Assembly (NCBI GenBank): GCA_964371075.1 | Contig: CAYJKN010000005.1 | Location: forward strand, 186,001 to 250,000 | DNA length: 64,000 bases | Reading direction: 5' to 3' | DNA from: UTCHB3 sp964371075 | Lineage (GTDB): Bacteria > Bacteroidota > Ignavibacteria > Ignavibacteriales > Ignavibacteriaceae | Shown: positions 51,893 through 61,392 of the stretch, one piece after another | How the letters are laid out: every line of letters starts with the position of its first letter | Numbering within the stretch: the stretch's first letter is position 1 | Notes under the pieces: model-generated | What the model was told of the DNA's origin: nothing | The model's database searches: none | The model's input: the letters and a program-made list of their open reading frames with translations, nothing else | Program-made: the position numbers and the translations under genes

Positions 51893-54800
51893 CTATTTCA
51901 GTAACATCAACTTTTTAATTTCAGAGTTTTTACCCTGAACAAGTTTGTAGATGTAAGTTCCTGAAGGGAGGTTTGAAGCTTCAAATTTAACTTCATATTG
52001 CCCGGGTTGTTTAACATCGTTAACCAGCGTAACCACTTCGTTGCCAAGAACATCATATATCTTTAAGGTGACCAAACCGGTCTCTTTTATTGCATAATTG
52101 ATGGTAGTTGAAGGGTTAAACGGATTAGGATAGTTCTGACCAAGTTTGAAACTGAGGTTCATAAGTTCATCTTCAATTCCAACAGGACTTGAGTTGATCA
52201 CAAATGAGTAAGTTCCACCGGCAGTTACATTAAATTCATAAACAGTCTGCGTTAACATGTTGATACCATTCGAAATTCCGGGACCTCTAAGAGTAAAGGT
52301 ATAGGCATTTCTGATCTCTTGAGGTATCCTGTTCAAGATATCCAACCAGCTAAGTTTGAAGGAACCGGCTGATTTGGCAAAAACCTTAAACGACCACGAT
52401 TTATTTACACCATTAAGAAGCGGAGCCTGTATGTTGGAAGCAAATCTGGTTGCAAAATTGGTCCAGCCTGTTTGGAGGAAATAAGATTCAATTGCGTTTG
52501 CAGCTGGTGACATTGGTGCTTTAACATAATCGAACGAGTGATCAAATCCGTCAGTTGCCAATTCGTTTGTTCCAAATGCAAGATATTTATCTTTTATTCC
52601 GTTCATTTCAGAAAGGATGTCAACAAACCAGTTTGATGGAGTAATTTCAAACGGTTCATCTTTCTTTGGAGAAATCCCATCAGATGGAGTATTAAAAAGA
52701 TATTTAACGTTAAGATCTGAAGCATTGGTGAAGAACCAATGGCCATCCCATGCAGCAAGATTTGTAACCATCTCGTATTGTTTGGTGGCAGTTACATATT
52801 TGTAAACTGGTACCTGAACAATTCCTGCTGTTGCAGCCTCTTCGATGGTATATGTGTTCTCACCCTGCAAGATTCTCAGATTTGTTTTTGGTGAACCTCC
52901 CATGAAAGGTGAAGCGATGAGGTTCCAACCACCGGCAAGGGCTTTTGTCTGATCAGTGATGACTGGAGTACCATCAAGATCAACAGTGGTACCGGATTCA
53001 ATTCCAAGCCAATAACCCATTGTTGGGTTAAGTGTGGATGACGATTGATAAACACCACCCGAATAACCATAAAGAATGAATGAAGCGATGTCGTCACCAA
53101 TAATGTCAGTAGCAAGATTTGAAAGCGGAAGTGCAGGAATCGACATAAGGTTCCATCCGGCTGTGAATTCATTACTTTGTGTAGTTGATGTTCCTCTACC
53201 CAAAAGTGTAACAACTTTTGTTGGAGTATCAGGATCGTTACTTGTAAAAGTAAGGGTTCCGGAAAAATCTCCGATAGTTAGAGGATTAAATCTGATTGTT
53301 ACTCCATTGGAATCACCAACAGCCACATTGAAATTAGAAGCACCGAGATTGGCAAATCCGGTTCCTGCAACCGATACATTGGAAACTGTAAGTGTGGTAT
53401 CACCGTTGTTACCCACATAAATAATTTCATCAGAATTACCCCCTGCGATAACCGCACCAAAATTTAAGGTGTCAACTCTCACCAAAATATTTGGTGAAAG
53501 TGATTGACCAATACCGGTTAAACTTACGGTATCAGACGGGCTGCTTGGGTCATTGCTTGCAATTATTAATTTGCCCGGGAATGTACCTGCTGCACGAGGA
53601 GCAAATTTGATAGTTCTTGTTGTCGATGCATCTTTTGGAAGAATCGTAACAGTATCGCCTGCTATTGAATAAAAATCACCTGTCAAACTAAAACGAGATA
53701 AATGCAGAGCTTGATCGCCACTATTTGAAATAGTTAGAGTGAAAGACGAATCTTTGTCAGTCTTTAAGATACCAAAATCAAAAGCGGTATGGCTCAAAGA
53801 AATTGTTGGATCAGAAAGGGTAACTCCGATTGTAAGCTCAAAGTTTCTTGAGTTCGCTTCGGCCGGTGAATTATTATAAGTGTAAGTTGCTGTTCTGAGG
53901 TCTGTAACCGTGGTGGTTGTTAAATCTTTCAGCGAAATGGCATAATTGGATGGGACATCCAAAAATGAATCCGCACTTAATGTAATATTTCCGGAAATAT
54001 CCGAGTTAACGGTAAATGTCCAGGTGGAAGTTGTGGCGGACAAATCAGTTCTGAGTTTAAAATCTCTTTCGTAATTTGGTCCCAATGCAGAACCCCACCC
54101 ATCGCGTGGGAAATACACATCAATAAAGTTACTCGGTGCAGGAGGTGCTTTGGGAAGGTCAATCCCTACATCATAGCCGTCTGTTGCATTTGCAAACATT
54201 CCTGCCAATGCGGTGGTGTCCAAAACAGACCCACTCACTGCTTTTAATTTTAATGACCAGCCGAAATTATTCAGATGGAAAATATTGTTTGGAGCAACTT
54301 TGTCAAGTAAATTGATATTCAGAAAAGTTGTGCCAAATGTAATAGCTGGTTTTTCCTGAGTATCTGTGAACAACCCTGAAGGGAGTCCACCGGTAATAAA
54401 ACCTTCAGTCCAATTCTCTTGTACATATGAGACCACATTTACCCTGGTAGGATTACCAAGGTCAGATTTTGGAATTTTAACTTCCCAAAATCCTGTTGTT
54501 GTATTGAGATAATTTGAAGTGGTTTTAACCGTGCTAACCCAGGTTGTACCGTTATAAATTTTCAAGAACTCATTAGTGCCGTTTACTTCAAAAACATAAT
54601 GATAATTTGCAGTAAAAGGTAGAACGGGGTTCCAGGTCCACTGTTCTCCAAATTTTGTTCCTGTGCCTTGCAAAGGATCGAGTTGTGGATCGGTATCAAA
54701 ATAAATATGGAACTGCCTGCCACCGTCAGAAATAGAACCATTTGGTGTATTTCCTGAATAACCTAAATAAATATTATCTTTATCCCATGTAACAAAGGCA

Positions 54801-54952
54801 GAAATCTGTGTTCTGGTTGTATTAAATTTTTCAAGTGTGGTGCTAAAATTATTGTTACCGTCAATAGCTTCGGTCCGGTAAGTTGATGTCGTCTGCGCAT
54901 GTAGTGAAATTGTCAGGAGTGCGAAGAAGAGAAAACGGGTAAGTTTTCGCAT
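51893..54952 (-). CDS. Large secreted protein with HYDIN-like domains and type IX sorting domain
   Basis: A 1019-residue protein with signal peptide (ending SLHAQ). The N-terminal 300 residues are beta-rich and contain a CBM9-like section (VTWDKDNIYLGYSGNTPNGS). About 380-600 hold two ASH/HYDIN-type immunoglobulin-like domains (FDFGILKTDKDSSFTLTISNSGDQ, LNFGAVIAGGNSDEIIYVGNNG). The C-terminus begins LGQNYPNPFNPSTTINYA, a type A sorting domain. It should be secreted by the Por system; function unknown. It is monocistronic. Confidence 0.8.
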   Translation of the reverse strand: MRKLTRFLFFALLTISLHAQTTSTYRTEAIDGNNNFSTTLEKFNTTRTQISAFVTWDKDNIYLGYSGNTPNGSISDGGRQFHIYFDTDPQLDPLQGTGTKFGEQWTWNPVLPFTANYHYVFEVNGTNEFLKIYNGTTWVSTVKTTSNYLNTTTGFWEVKIPKSDLGNPTRVNVVSYVQENWTEGFITGGLPSGLFTDTQEKPAITFGTTFLNINLLDKVAPNNIFHLNNFGWSLKLKAVSGSVLDTTALAGMFANATDGYDVGIDLPKAPPAPSNFIDVYFPRDGWGSALGPNYERDFKLRTDLSATTSTWTFTVNSDISGNITLSADSFLDVPSNYAISLKDLTTTTVTDLRTATYTYNNSPAEANSRNFELTIGVTLSDPTISLSHTAFDFGILKTDKDSSFTLTISNSGDQALHLSRFSLTGDFYSIAGDTVTILPKDASTTRTIKFAPRAAGTFPGKLIIASNDPSSPSDTVSLTGIGQSLSPNILVRVDTLNFGAVIAGGNSDEIIYVGNNGDTTLTVSNVSVAGTGFANLGASNFNVAVGDSNGVTIRFNPLTIGDFSGTLTFTSNDPDTPTKVVTLLGRGTSTTQSNEFTAGWNLMSIPALPLSNLATDIIGDDIASFILYGYSGGVYQSSSTLNPTMGYWLGIESGTTVDLDGTPVITDQTKALAGGWNLIASPFMGGSPKTNLRILQGENTYTIEEAATAGIVQVPVYKYVTATKQYEMVTNLAAWDGHWFFTNASDLNVKYLFNTPSDGISPKKDEPFEITPSNWFVDILSEMNGIKDKYLAFGTNELATDGFDHSFDYVKAPMSPAANAIESYFLQTGWTNFATRFASNIQAPLLNGVNKSWSFKVFAKSAGSFKLSWLDILNRIPQEIRNAYTFTLRGPGISNGINMLTQTVYEFNVTAGGTYSFVINSSPVGIEDELMNLSFKLGQNYPNPFNPSTTINYAIKETGLVTLKIYDVLGNEVVTLVNDVKQPGQYEVKFEASNLPSGTYIYKLVQGKNSEIKKLMLLK

Positions 54953-55214
54953 GGATACCTCAAGATTAAATGCGTTAAATAGTGTCTAATTAATTATATC
55001 TGAATAATCAATAAATCTACAAAAAAAAGGGTTGCTAAAAAAGCATATATCATTCCCCAAAAAGCAATTTGTGATCCAGAACGCACTCATTTTTATGCTT
55101 TAAAGCCGGAATATGAAGAAATTGCGAATCTTTGATGATCAAAGGAGGGATTAATAGATCTACAAAAAAAGGGACGCCAATTTTATTAGCATCCCTTAAA
55201 ACGATATCTGTAGC

Positions 55215-56408
55215 CTATGAAGGGTCTTCCTGTTTGAGGTCGAAAACACGGAAAGCACAGAATTTAAGATAAGAAGTTTCAGGCATCGAAGGGATCATCG
55301 GATGATCGAGAGACGCTCCTGAATAGCGAATCAACTGTAGCACCTTTTCTTCTTTATAAGCAGCTTCTTTAATTATGTCAAGGAATTCTTCCTTGGTAAT
55401 ATGGAAGGAGCAGGAAGAAGTAATCAGGTAGCCGCCATTGTTAATCAATCTAAGGGCACTTCTGTTCAGTTTCTGATATCCTTGTTTTGCAGGAATAATG
55501 TTCTTTTTCTGTTTTGCAAATGCAGGTGGATCGATAATAATCATATCATATTTTTTGTTTTCATCTGCACAGTTTTTTAGATACTCAAACACTTCGGCAA
55601 CGATAAAATTAGCCTCACAAGCAAAAACATTGTGATTAAAATTAACTTCGGCGTGTTGGATTTCAACAACTGATGAATCAACAAAGTCTACAGATTCAGC
55701 GTTATTATAGGCACAGTGAAGCCCAAAACCACCCGAGTTGCAGAAGGCATCGAGAACTGTAAGCCCCTCTGCCAGCTCACCCGTGAAATTCCGGTTGTCA
55801 CACTGGTCGAAATAAAACCCGGTTTTTTGACCATCCTGAAAATTGACTTTGTATTTAACTTTTCCATCATCAATTTTCTGAACATCATCATTACCGAGAA
55901 AAATCTCATCGGTGAATTCCAAACCCTCCAATTGACGGAAATATGGTGAGTTTCTGGTGAACACATTCTCAGCTCCGAGGTTTCTGTGTAGAATATCCAC
56001 GATGATATCCAGGTTTTTCTCCATGCCAACTGTGTTTACCTGAAGGACATAGGTATCATTATATTTATCTATAATGAGACCGGGGAGAAAATCACTCTCG
56101 CTAAAAACCATTCTGTAAGATTTTCTGTTGGGATACACCTTCTCCCGCAACCCAAGCGCAGCGAAAATTCTTTCAACAAACATCGTTCTTAAATCGGGAA
56201 TGGGTCGTTTGTCGAGAATTCGAATTGCAAAAAGTGAATGTTTATTATAAAATCCGGTACCAAGATATTGTCCGTTTGAATAATAAATATTCACCAGCGC
56301 GCCATTTTCGGGATTTCCTTCAACTTCCTGGATTTCATTGCTGAAAATCCATTGATGGCCCGTTTTAAGACGGCGCTCTTCTATTCTTCTAAGTTTAACA
56401 TTTGCCAT
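55215..56408 (-). CDS. 23S rRNA cytosine-C5 methyltransferase, RlmI-like
   Basis: A 397-residue SAM-dependent methyltransferase. The N-terminal PUA domain starts LRRIEERRLKTGHQWIFSNEI. The Rossmann part shows VLDAFCNSGGFGLHC (motif I, about 217-231), IIIDPPAFAKQKK (motif IV, about 289-301) and SSCSFH (motif VI Cys, about 330), the pattern of RlmI and other m5C enzymes that use SAM. It would methylate C1962 of 23S rRNA. It lies 18 bases before a type IX cargo gene. Confidence 0.85.
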   Translation of the reverse strand: MANVKLRRIEERRLKTGHQWIFSNEIQEVEGNPENGALVNIYYSNGQYLGTGFYNKHSLFAIRILDKRPIPDLRTMFVERIFAALGLREKVYPNRKSYRMVFSESDFLPGLIIDKYNDTYVLQVNTVGMEKNLDIIVDILHRNLGAENVFTRNSPYFRQLEGLEFTDEIFLGNDDVQKIDDGKVKYKVNFQDGQKTGFYFDQCDNRNFTGELAEGLTVLDAFCNSGGFGLHCAYNNAESVDFVDSSVVEIQHAEVNFNHNVFACEANFIVAEVFEYLKNCADENKKYDMIIIDPPAFAKQKKNIIPAKQGYQKLNRSALRLINNGGYLITSSCSFHITKEEFLDIIKEAAYKEEKVLQLIRYSGASLDHPMIPSMPETSYLKFCAFRVFDLKQEDPS

Positions 56409-56426
56409 TTTTATTGTCCGATTAAA

Positions 56427-58244
56427 TTACTTGTTAACTATTAGTTTTTTAGTGATGGTAGTGGAATTTATGGTCAACTCATAAAGATAAACACCCGAAG
56501 AAAGATTTAATCCTGCGGATTGTGTGTTAAACTTCACTGAATAGTTTCCTGGAGTCTGGAAGTCTTCAACCAGGGTTGTTACTTCGGCTCCAAGCGCATC
56601 ATAAATCCTTAGAGCCACTCTTTGTGTTTCATTTCCACCAACTGTATAGTTAATAACAGTTTCGGGGTTAAATGGATTTGGATAATTTTGATTAAGTTGA
56701 TGTGACAAAATCACACCTGAAAGATCTACAAAAATTGTATTTGAAAGGTCTGAAGTGCCATCAAAATCAACCTGCCTTAAGCGGTAGGAAAACTTTCCGG
56801 CATTCCCGGGTAAATCAACAAATGAATAATCATGTTTTTGAGTTGTTGTACCATTTCCCGAAACATATCCGACATCTTTCCAGTTTGTTTCGTTCTCAGC
56901 CAGTCTTTCAACATGGAAACCCATGTTGTTAAGCTCTGTTGCTGTTGTCCAGTTTAATACAACTGAATTGTTGTTCGTTGTTGCGCTGAAAGCGGTAAAC
57001 TCAACCGGAACAGGTACCATAAATGGGGTAAAGAAAACATATCCTCTTACGGTGGTGTCGGCTTTATGTGTTATATGTTTTTCAATTGACAATGAATCGT
57101 AAACACCCCAGTCGTTATTTTGGGCATAGATATCATTTGTGCAATTCAGAAAGAAATCATAAACAACGGTGTCCTGATAGTTCCCATAGATCTTGTTTTG
57201 GCCATCATCGGTGGTGTCAGCATTGGTAAGATTACCAAATGAAGGTTCGGGACCTGCTTGAATTGTGGTGCCATTCTGGATGGTTACACCCCAATAGTTA
57301 CCATAAATGATATTACGGGAAGCTCTTGGTCTGTTCTGTGAATTACCGTTAACATTTATACCACTACCCGAAACCAGGGGATCGGTGTTGATATTGTTGT
57401 TGTATATCAGATTATCGTGAATGTGGCAAGTGATGTCGCCACCCGTCATTCCAATTCCAAAACTGTTGTTATATATTTCGTTATAAGCTATCTCGGAGTG
57501 GGAAGAACTTCCGGCGAGAAGTGCAGCAATACTGATTCCACCCGTTCTGGCGTATGATCCACCGTGAATTTTATTATATCTGATGGTGGGCGAATTGTCG
57601 TTTTGAGTACCAACTGTAATCTGGTTTTTTGCCGAAGTATTTTGAGTATTGTTGTTAAACAGTTCGTTATACTCAATCAATGGAGAAGAACCGGTGGTAA
57701 CATAAATACCATATTCATAGTTTAATGCGATATAATTCCATTTAACTTCGGGATTTGATGTAGTCTGGAAATAGAGTGATCTGCGGTTTTTGTAAAATCG
57801 GGAATGATGCACCTTCGGGCTTGAATTGAAGCATCTGACGGCATAATAAGCATCAGTGAAGACGGCATATTGAATTATTGAAGTGGTGTCGGGATTTGCA
57901 TCCTTAAAGTATAATCCTTCATAAGCTCCCAGTGTATTTTCGGTAGCACCCTTAAAATAGACACTGTCGCCCGGTGCACCAAGAACCTTCATCGATCCAT
58001 TGATCAAAAATCCGGCTACTGAAGTTGTGAATGTAAGGATGGAACCCTGATTAATAGTTAAACGATCGTTGACTGCAACAGTACAAATCTGAGCAACGGT
58101 ATAATTAGGGAAGGTGCCCGTAACGGCTCCTGCTGAGTTTGCAACAAGACTGTCAAGAGTCCATTGCACACCGGTTCCGGGGGTTATGAACTGAGCATTT
58201 ATCGATATAAAGCCCAAGAAAACAAATAAAAACAACTTTTTCAT
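56427..58244 (-). CDS. Right-handed beta-helix protein with type IX sorting domain
   Basis: A 605-residue protein with signal peptide (ending SINAQ). Residues about 60-380 carry the repeating N-x-I-Y-N-N pattern of parallel beta-helix (pectate-lyase-like) proteins, for example YNEIYNNSFGI and HDNLIYNNNIN. A fibronectin-like section (VVLNWTTATELNNMGFHVER, about 425-445) follows. The last part, LNQNYPNPFNPETVINYT to KKLIVNK, is a type A sorting domain. It probably binds or cleaves a polysaccharide at the cell surface, but no catalytic triad is identified. Confidence 0.8.
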   Translation of the reverse strand: MKKLFLFVFLGFISINAQFITPGTGVQWTLDSLVANSAGAVTGTFPNYTVAQICTVAVNDRLTINQGSILTFTTSVAGFLINGSMKVLGAPGDSVYFKGATENTLGAYEGLYFKDANPDTTSIIQYAVFTDAYYAVRCFNSSPKVHHSRFYKNRRSLYFQTTSNPEVKWNYIALNYEYGIYVTTGSSPLIEYNELFNNNTQNTSAKNQITVGTQNDNSPTIRYNKIHGGSYARTGGISIAALLAGSSSHSEIAYNEIYNNSFGIGMTGGDITCHIHDNLIYNNNINTDPLVSGSGINVNGNSQNRPRASRNIIYGNYWGVTIQNGTTIQAGPEPSFGNLTNADTTDDGQNKIYGNYQDTVVYDFFLNCTNDIYAQNNDWGVYDSLSIEKHITHKADTTVRGYVFFTPFMVPVPVEFTAFSATTNNNSVVLNWTTATELNNMGFHVERLAENETNWKDVGYVSGNGTTTQKHDYSFVDLPGNAGKFSYRLRQVDFDGTSDLSNTIFVDLSGVILSHQLNQNYPNPFNPETVINYTVGGNETQRVALRIYDALGAEVTTLVEDFQTPGNYSVKFNTQSAGLNLSSGVYLYELTINSTTITKKLIVNK

Positions 58245-58292
58245 AAGAGAAATCCTTTAATTTGGTTTTTAAAAAATCCCCTTCTAATAAAA

Positions 58293-58319
58293 AGCCGTTG
58301 ATGGCTTTCACCAACGGCT
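58293..58319 (-). terminator. Terminator of gpmA
   Basis: AGCCGTTG and CAACGGCT form a perfect eight-base stem around eleven bases. On the minus strand a T run follows, 20 bases past the stop at 58339. Confidence 0.8.
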
Positions 58320-58338
58320 CCGTGCTGATTATAAAATG

Positions 58339-58950
58339 TTATTTTAAATAATATTTGTTGACTACTTTACCATGCTCGAATTCATAAACCAGAGGGACAC
58401 CCGTTGGAATATTAAGTTCAAGCACTTCTTCTCTCGTCAAATTATCAAGGTGCATCACAAGAGAACGAAGAGAATTGCCATGGGCAACTACCCAAATGTT
58501 TTTTCCTGCCATAACCATCGGTTCAATCTTTTCGATATAATAAGGGATGGTTCTGGCGGCGGTGTCTTTTAGACTTTCGCCATTTGGAGGGTTGATGTCG
58601 TAACTTCTTCTCCAGAGGTGAACTTGTTCGTCACCAAATTTAACTGCGGTTTCCGCTTTGTTCAGTCCTTGAAGATCACCATAGTGGCGTTCATTTAGAG
58701 CCTGATCTCTCTCAAAAGGAATCTCACCAAACCCTGCGCTTGCAGATGCAAGATCAGCCGTGCGAATTGCTCTTTTAAGAACGGAAGTAAATAAATAATC
58801 AAAGTGTAGATTTTTAGCTTTTATAAGTGTACCGGCTTCGATGGCTTCTTTTTCACCAAATTCGGTTATATCAACATCGACCCAGCCCGTAAAACGGTTC
58901 TCAAGGTTCCATTGAGACTGCCCGTGCCTTAACAGAACTAAGTAGTTCAT
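58339..58950 (-). CDS. gpmA: 2,3-bisphosphoglycerate-dependent phosphoglycerate mutase
   Basis: A 203-residue histidine-phosphatase-superfamily enzyme that interconverts 3- and 2-phosphoglycerate. The phospho-His is in LLRHGQSQWN (His 9), the acid Glu in LNERHYGDLQG (about 88) and the second His in VVAHGNSLR (about 157). RFTGWVDVDI matches GpmA rather than other family members. It is slightly shorter than the E. coli enzyme, as many bacterial forms are. It is a single gene with its own terminator. Confidence 0.9.
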   Translation of the reverse strand: MNYLVLLRHGQSQWNLENRFTGWVDVDITEFGEKEAIEAGTLIKAKNLHFDYLFTSVLKRAIRTADLASASAGFGEIPFERDQALNERHYGDLQGLNKAETAVKFGDEQVHLWRRSYDINPPNGESLKDTAARTIPYYIEKIEPMVMAGKNIWVVAHGNSLRSLVMHLDNLTREEVLELNIPTGVPLVYEFEHGKVVNKYYLK

Positions 58951-59151
58951 TCTGTCTCCTGTTTTTTGCCATGTTTTATGAAATTGAGTTATAAATTTAC
59001 GAAAACTTTAACAAAAACTCTCCTTTTAGACAACTTCAATGACTAAAAAAACTTAAAATCCCTTATTTTAGAAGTCAAATGGAACATTTTTTTAGCACAA
59101 CGGGTAATTAATAGTATTATTTCTTTTATGGCATTAAACTCAGGAAATTAA

Positions 59152-59772
59152 ATGAAATCAACAGTGTTTTTTATCACAATTCTTGTATCTCTTCTTTTGT
59201 CGGCTTGCAGCTGTCCCGTCTGCGACATAGTTGACAACCGCTACCCAAAAACCCTTAAAATGATGGGTGTCCCTCAGAAAATTAAAGAAAAAGTTGATAA
59301 CTATATAGCCGGCAGAACAGGCGAAGAATTCTTCATGAAGAATGTTTCATTAAATGAAACCGCTTCCTTTTTTGATTCAGTTAAATACTATTGGGTTTAC
59401 GACATTTCGATGCCCGGGAAAGAATGGGTTACAGGGAAAATTGATTTGTTCACTGATTCCCTTGGTAATATTGACCGGTTGATGGAAATTAATGGCATTC
59501 CCGATTGTGGCATGAATCCCCAAGGCTGCACATTTGATATCACTCCTTCTGCTGCAATTGAAATTGCAAAAAAAGAGGGACTAAAACCGGGAATCAAGGT
59601 GTGGTCACAAAAATTCCTGTGGAATGCAAATTTCAACAGGTATGTTTGGCAGATAATTTCAACCCTTCAGGAATCACAAGGCAGTCAGGGCTTCAGCGGC
59701 TCCGGTGAAGAAATCATTATAGATGCCTCAACAGGAGAAAAGTTGGATTTTACCGAGTGGAAAGTGAGGTAG
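59152..59772 (+). CDS. Cysteine-rich lipoprotein, unknown function
   Basis: A 206-residue protein with a lipobox (LLSACSCPVC, Cys about 19). Several Cys residues follow (CSCPVCD, later PDCGMNPQGC), so disulfides or metal binding are possible. The C-terminal half looks PepSY-like (TPSAAIEIAKKEGLKPGI, then ASTGEKLDF). No family is certain. It is a single gene, followed by repeats. Confidence 0.65.
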   Translation: MKSTVFFITILVSLLLSACSCPVCDIVDNRYPKTLKMMGVPQKIKEKVDNYIAGRTGEEFFMKNVSLNETASFFDSVKYYWVYDISMPGKEWVTGKIDLFTDSLGNIDRLMEINGIPDCGMNPQGCTFDITPSAAIEIAKKEGLKPGIKVWSQKFLWNANFNRYVWQIISTLQESQGSQGFSGSGEEIIIDASTGEKLDFTEWKVR

Positions 59773-59935
59773 AGATTCGGAACCGCAGAACCTCAGAACA
59801 TTAGCACTTGAGTACTTGAGTGACTTGAGAAACTATCTGCCGATAGTGTGAGGAGGGGTAATCGTCCCGATTGCCGTCTGCAACACGAATAACCGTAAGA
59901 GGAGCCCTATTTCACCGTGTAACGGGATTGATATT
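59773..59935. repeat. Composite repeat, left inverted copy
   Basis: The sequence runs from TTCGGAACC through CTTGAGTACTTGA, GACTTGAGAAACTAT, GTGTGAGGAGGGGTAATCG, TCCCGATTGCC and TGCAACACGAA. The same words appear in reverse complement and reverse order at 60724-60845. Confidence 0.75.
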
Positions 59936-60105
59936 CGTAGCGTTTGGATTGCTTGAAATTACGAAAATCCGACTGGGTGGTGTGCGACATATTCGTAGCA
60001 AAATGTAAATCCCCCACCAACAAAACCCGCCTGGGCGGTGTGACATGTTCGTAACAATTTGTGAACACCACCGAAGTTCTGAAGTTCTGAATCTCCGAAG
60101 TTCCC
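59936..60105. repeat. GATATTCGTAGC / GAAGTTCTGAAGTTC repeat block
   Basis: Words with ATTCGTAGC and CTGGGCGGTGTG recur twice, then GAAGTTCTGAAGTTC units end at the stop of the gene at 60106. Non-coding. Confidence 0.6.
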
Positions 60106-60462
60106 CTACCATCCTTCCGGTTTTACAACATTCCCGGGAGCGTTGCGAAATTTTTCTATCATGTAGCTTTCATCATAGCCTGCAATTCCGCAGCCAACTT
60201 TTGTGAGAAGGAATTCAAGATGGGGATTGCCTTTTGCACATTCAAAAAACTTTTCGATGCTTTGGGTGATCTCCTCGTCGCTCCTCATCCCAAAATTTTC
60301 ATCGAGGGTGGGGAAGGCATAAGTTTTGCCGGTGAGTCCCTCACCAACTCCCATTTGTGCACCGAATTGACTATTTGCCTGTCTGGCAGCTCCGCCGTAA
60401 TGTTTCCCTGCGAGATTTGAGCCAAAAACAAATATCTGGTTTTGTTTTAATGTTTCTATCAT
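60106..60462 (-). CDS. A1S_2505-type phage non-structural protein
   Basis: A 118-residue protein with IFVFGSNLAGKHYGGAARQA at 10-29, the signature of the A1S_2505-like phage non-structural protein family, and LLTKVGCGIAGYD (about 84-96). The fold may be macro-like, as GxNxxGxHGxGAA recalls nucleotide-binding loops, but that is inference. It lies alone between two repeat blocks whose outer parts are inverted copies, which may mark a cassette that moved here. Confidence 0.75.
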   Translation of the reverse strand: MIETLKQNQIFVFGSNLAGKHYGGAARQANSQFGAQMGVGEGLTGKTYAFPTLDENFGMRSDEEITQSIEKFFECAKGNPHLEFLLTKVGCGIAGYDESYMIEKFRNAPGNVVKPEGW

Positions 60463-60798
60463 GGAAATTTCCTTGTGTTAGAGATTCGGAACTTCAGAGC
60501 TACGAACATGTCACCTGCCCGGGCAGGTTTGTCCTGTAGAAATCGACATCATGCTACGAATATCAATCCCGTTCCACGGGAAAAGTTACGGGAGAGAATG
60601 ACCAATAGCTACGAATATAGATCCCGCTCCGCGGGAAAATTTTCATATCGCCTTTGGAAAAATATCTGCGTAACTCCGTCTAATCTGCGTGTATCTGCGT
60701 CCCCTTCCCCTGTTCGTGTTGCATTGGGCAATCGGGACGATTACCGCTCCTCACACTAACGCTAATAGTTTCTCAAGTCCTTCAGGTACTCAAGTGTC
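60463..60798. repeat. Repeat-filled intergenic region
   Basis: No gene. Contains GATTCGGAACTTCAGAGCT, then two copies of CTACGAATATnnATCCCGnTCCnCGGGAAAA (60545-60645) with hairpin TCCCGCTCCGCGGGA, then CTGCGTGTATCTGCG words (60665-60700), then the right inverted copy of the composite repeat. Confidence 0.65.
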
Positions 60799-60845
60799 TC
60801 AAGTCTCTGTAGTTCCGGGGTTCTGAGGTTCCGAAATTCGCCCCC
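60724..60845. repeat. Composite repeat, right inverted copy
   Basis: Reverse complement of the block at 59773-59890: TTCGTGTTGCA, GGCAATCGGGACGATTACCG, CTCCTCACAC, ATAGTTTCTCAAGTC, TACTCAAG, GGTTCTGAGGTTCCGAAATT. It overlaps the end of the PAP2 gene. Confidence 0.75.
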
Positions 60846-61383
60846 GAACTTTCTCCTCGAGATAAAGTTGGAATTTTGCAAACGCATACCCGATTGCAGC
60901 ACCAATGAGGGCACCACCGAGTATATCGGAGGGATAATGCAGTCCTAGATAAACTCTCGAAATGGCTATAAATGTTGCAGTGATAAACAACACCCACTTC
61001 AATTTTGGATAGAGGATGGTGAAAAACATCGCGACAGCAAAGTTGTTTAATGCATGATTTGAGGGAAATGACCAGGTTCCTTCGGGACCGATGGGAGTAA
61101 GGGCATCAGGCAGGAAATTGCACGGGCGCACCCGTTCAACCAGTTCTTTTAAAAGTCTGGCACCCGTCTGATCACAAACTGTTACAAGCAGGATCACCAT
61201 TACAGCAGCTATTCTTCCCCGTTTACCACCGTAGGTTATCATTATTCCTATCAAAACGATATAAGTGATATACCAACTGTTAACATCGGTGAGGGTGGCA
61301 AATATACGGTCGAGCGCCATCGAACTGAGCATGTGGTTAAAGAAGTAAAAAACCGCTTTGTCAATTTCGAAAAGAAAATCCAT
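60799..61383 (-). CDS. PAP2-family lipid phosphatase
   Basis: A 194-residue membrane protein with about five helices and all three PAP2 motifs: KELVERVRP (about 75-83), SFPSNHA (about 105-111) and SRVYLGLHYPSD (about 140-151). It would dephosphorylate a lipid phosphate such as undecaprenyl diphosphate. The last 14 residues (RISEPQNPGTTET) are encoded by an invading repeat (see 60724), so the original C-terminus may have been replaced. It lies 9 bases from the start side of the TonB-type barrel gene, apparently in one leftward unit with it. Confidence 0.85.
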   Translation of the reverse strand: MDFLFEIDKAVFYFFNHMLSSMALDRIFATLTDVNSWYITYIVLIGIMITYGGKRGRIAAVMVILLVTVCDQTGARLLKELVERVRPCNFLPDALTPIGPEGTWSFPSNHALNNFAVAMFFTILYPKLKWVLFITATFIAISRVYLGLHYPSDILGGALIGAAIGYAFAKFQLYLEEKVRGRISEPQNPGTTET

Positions 61384-61392
61384 CTTTGCTCC

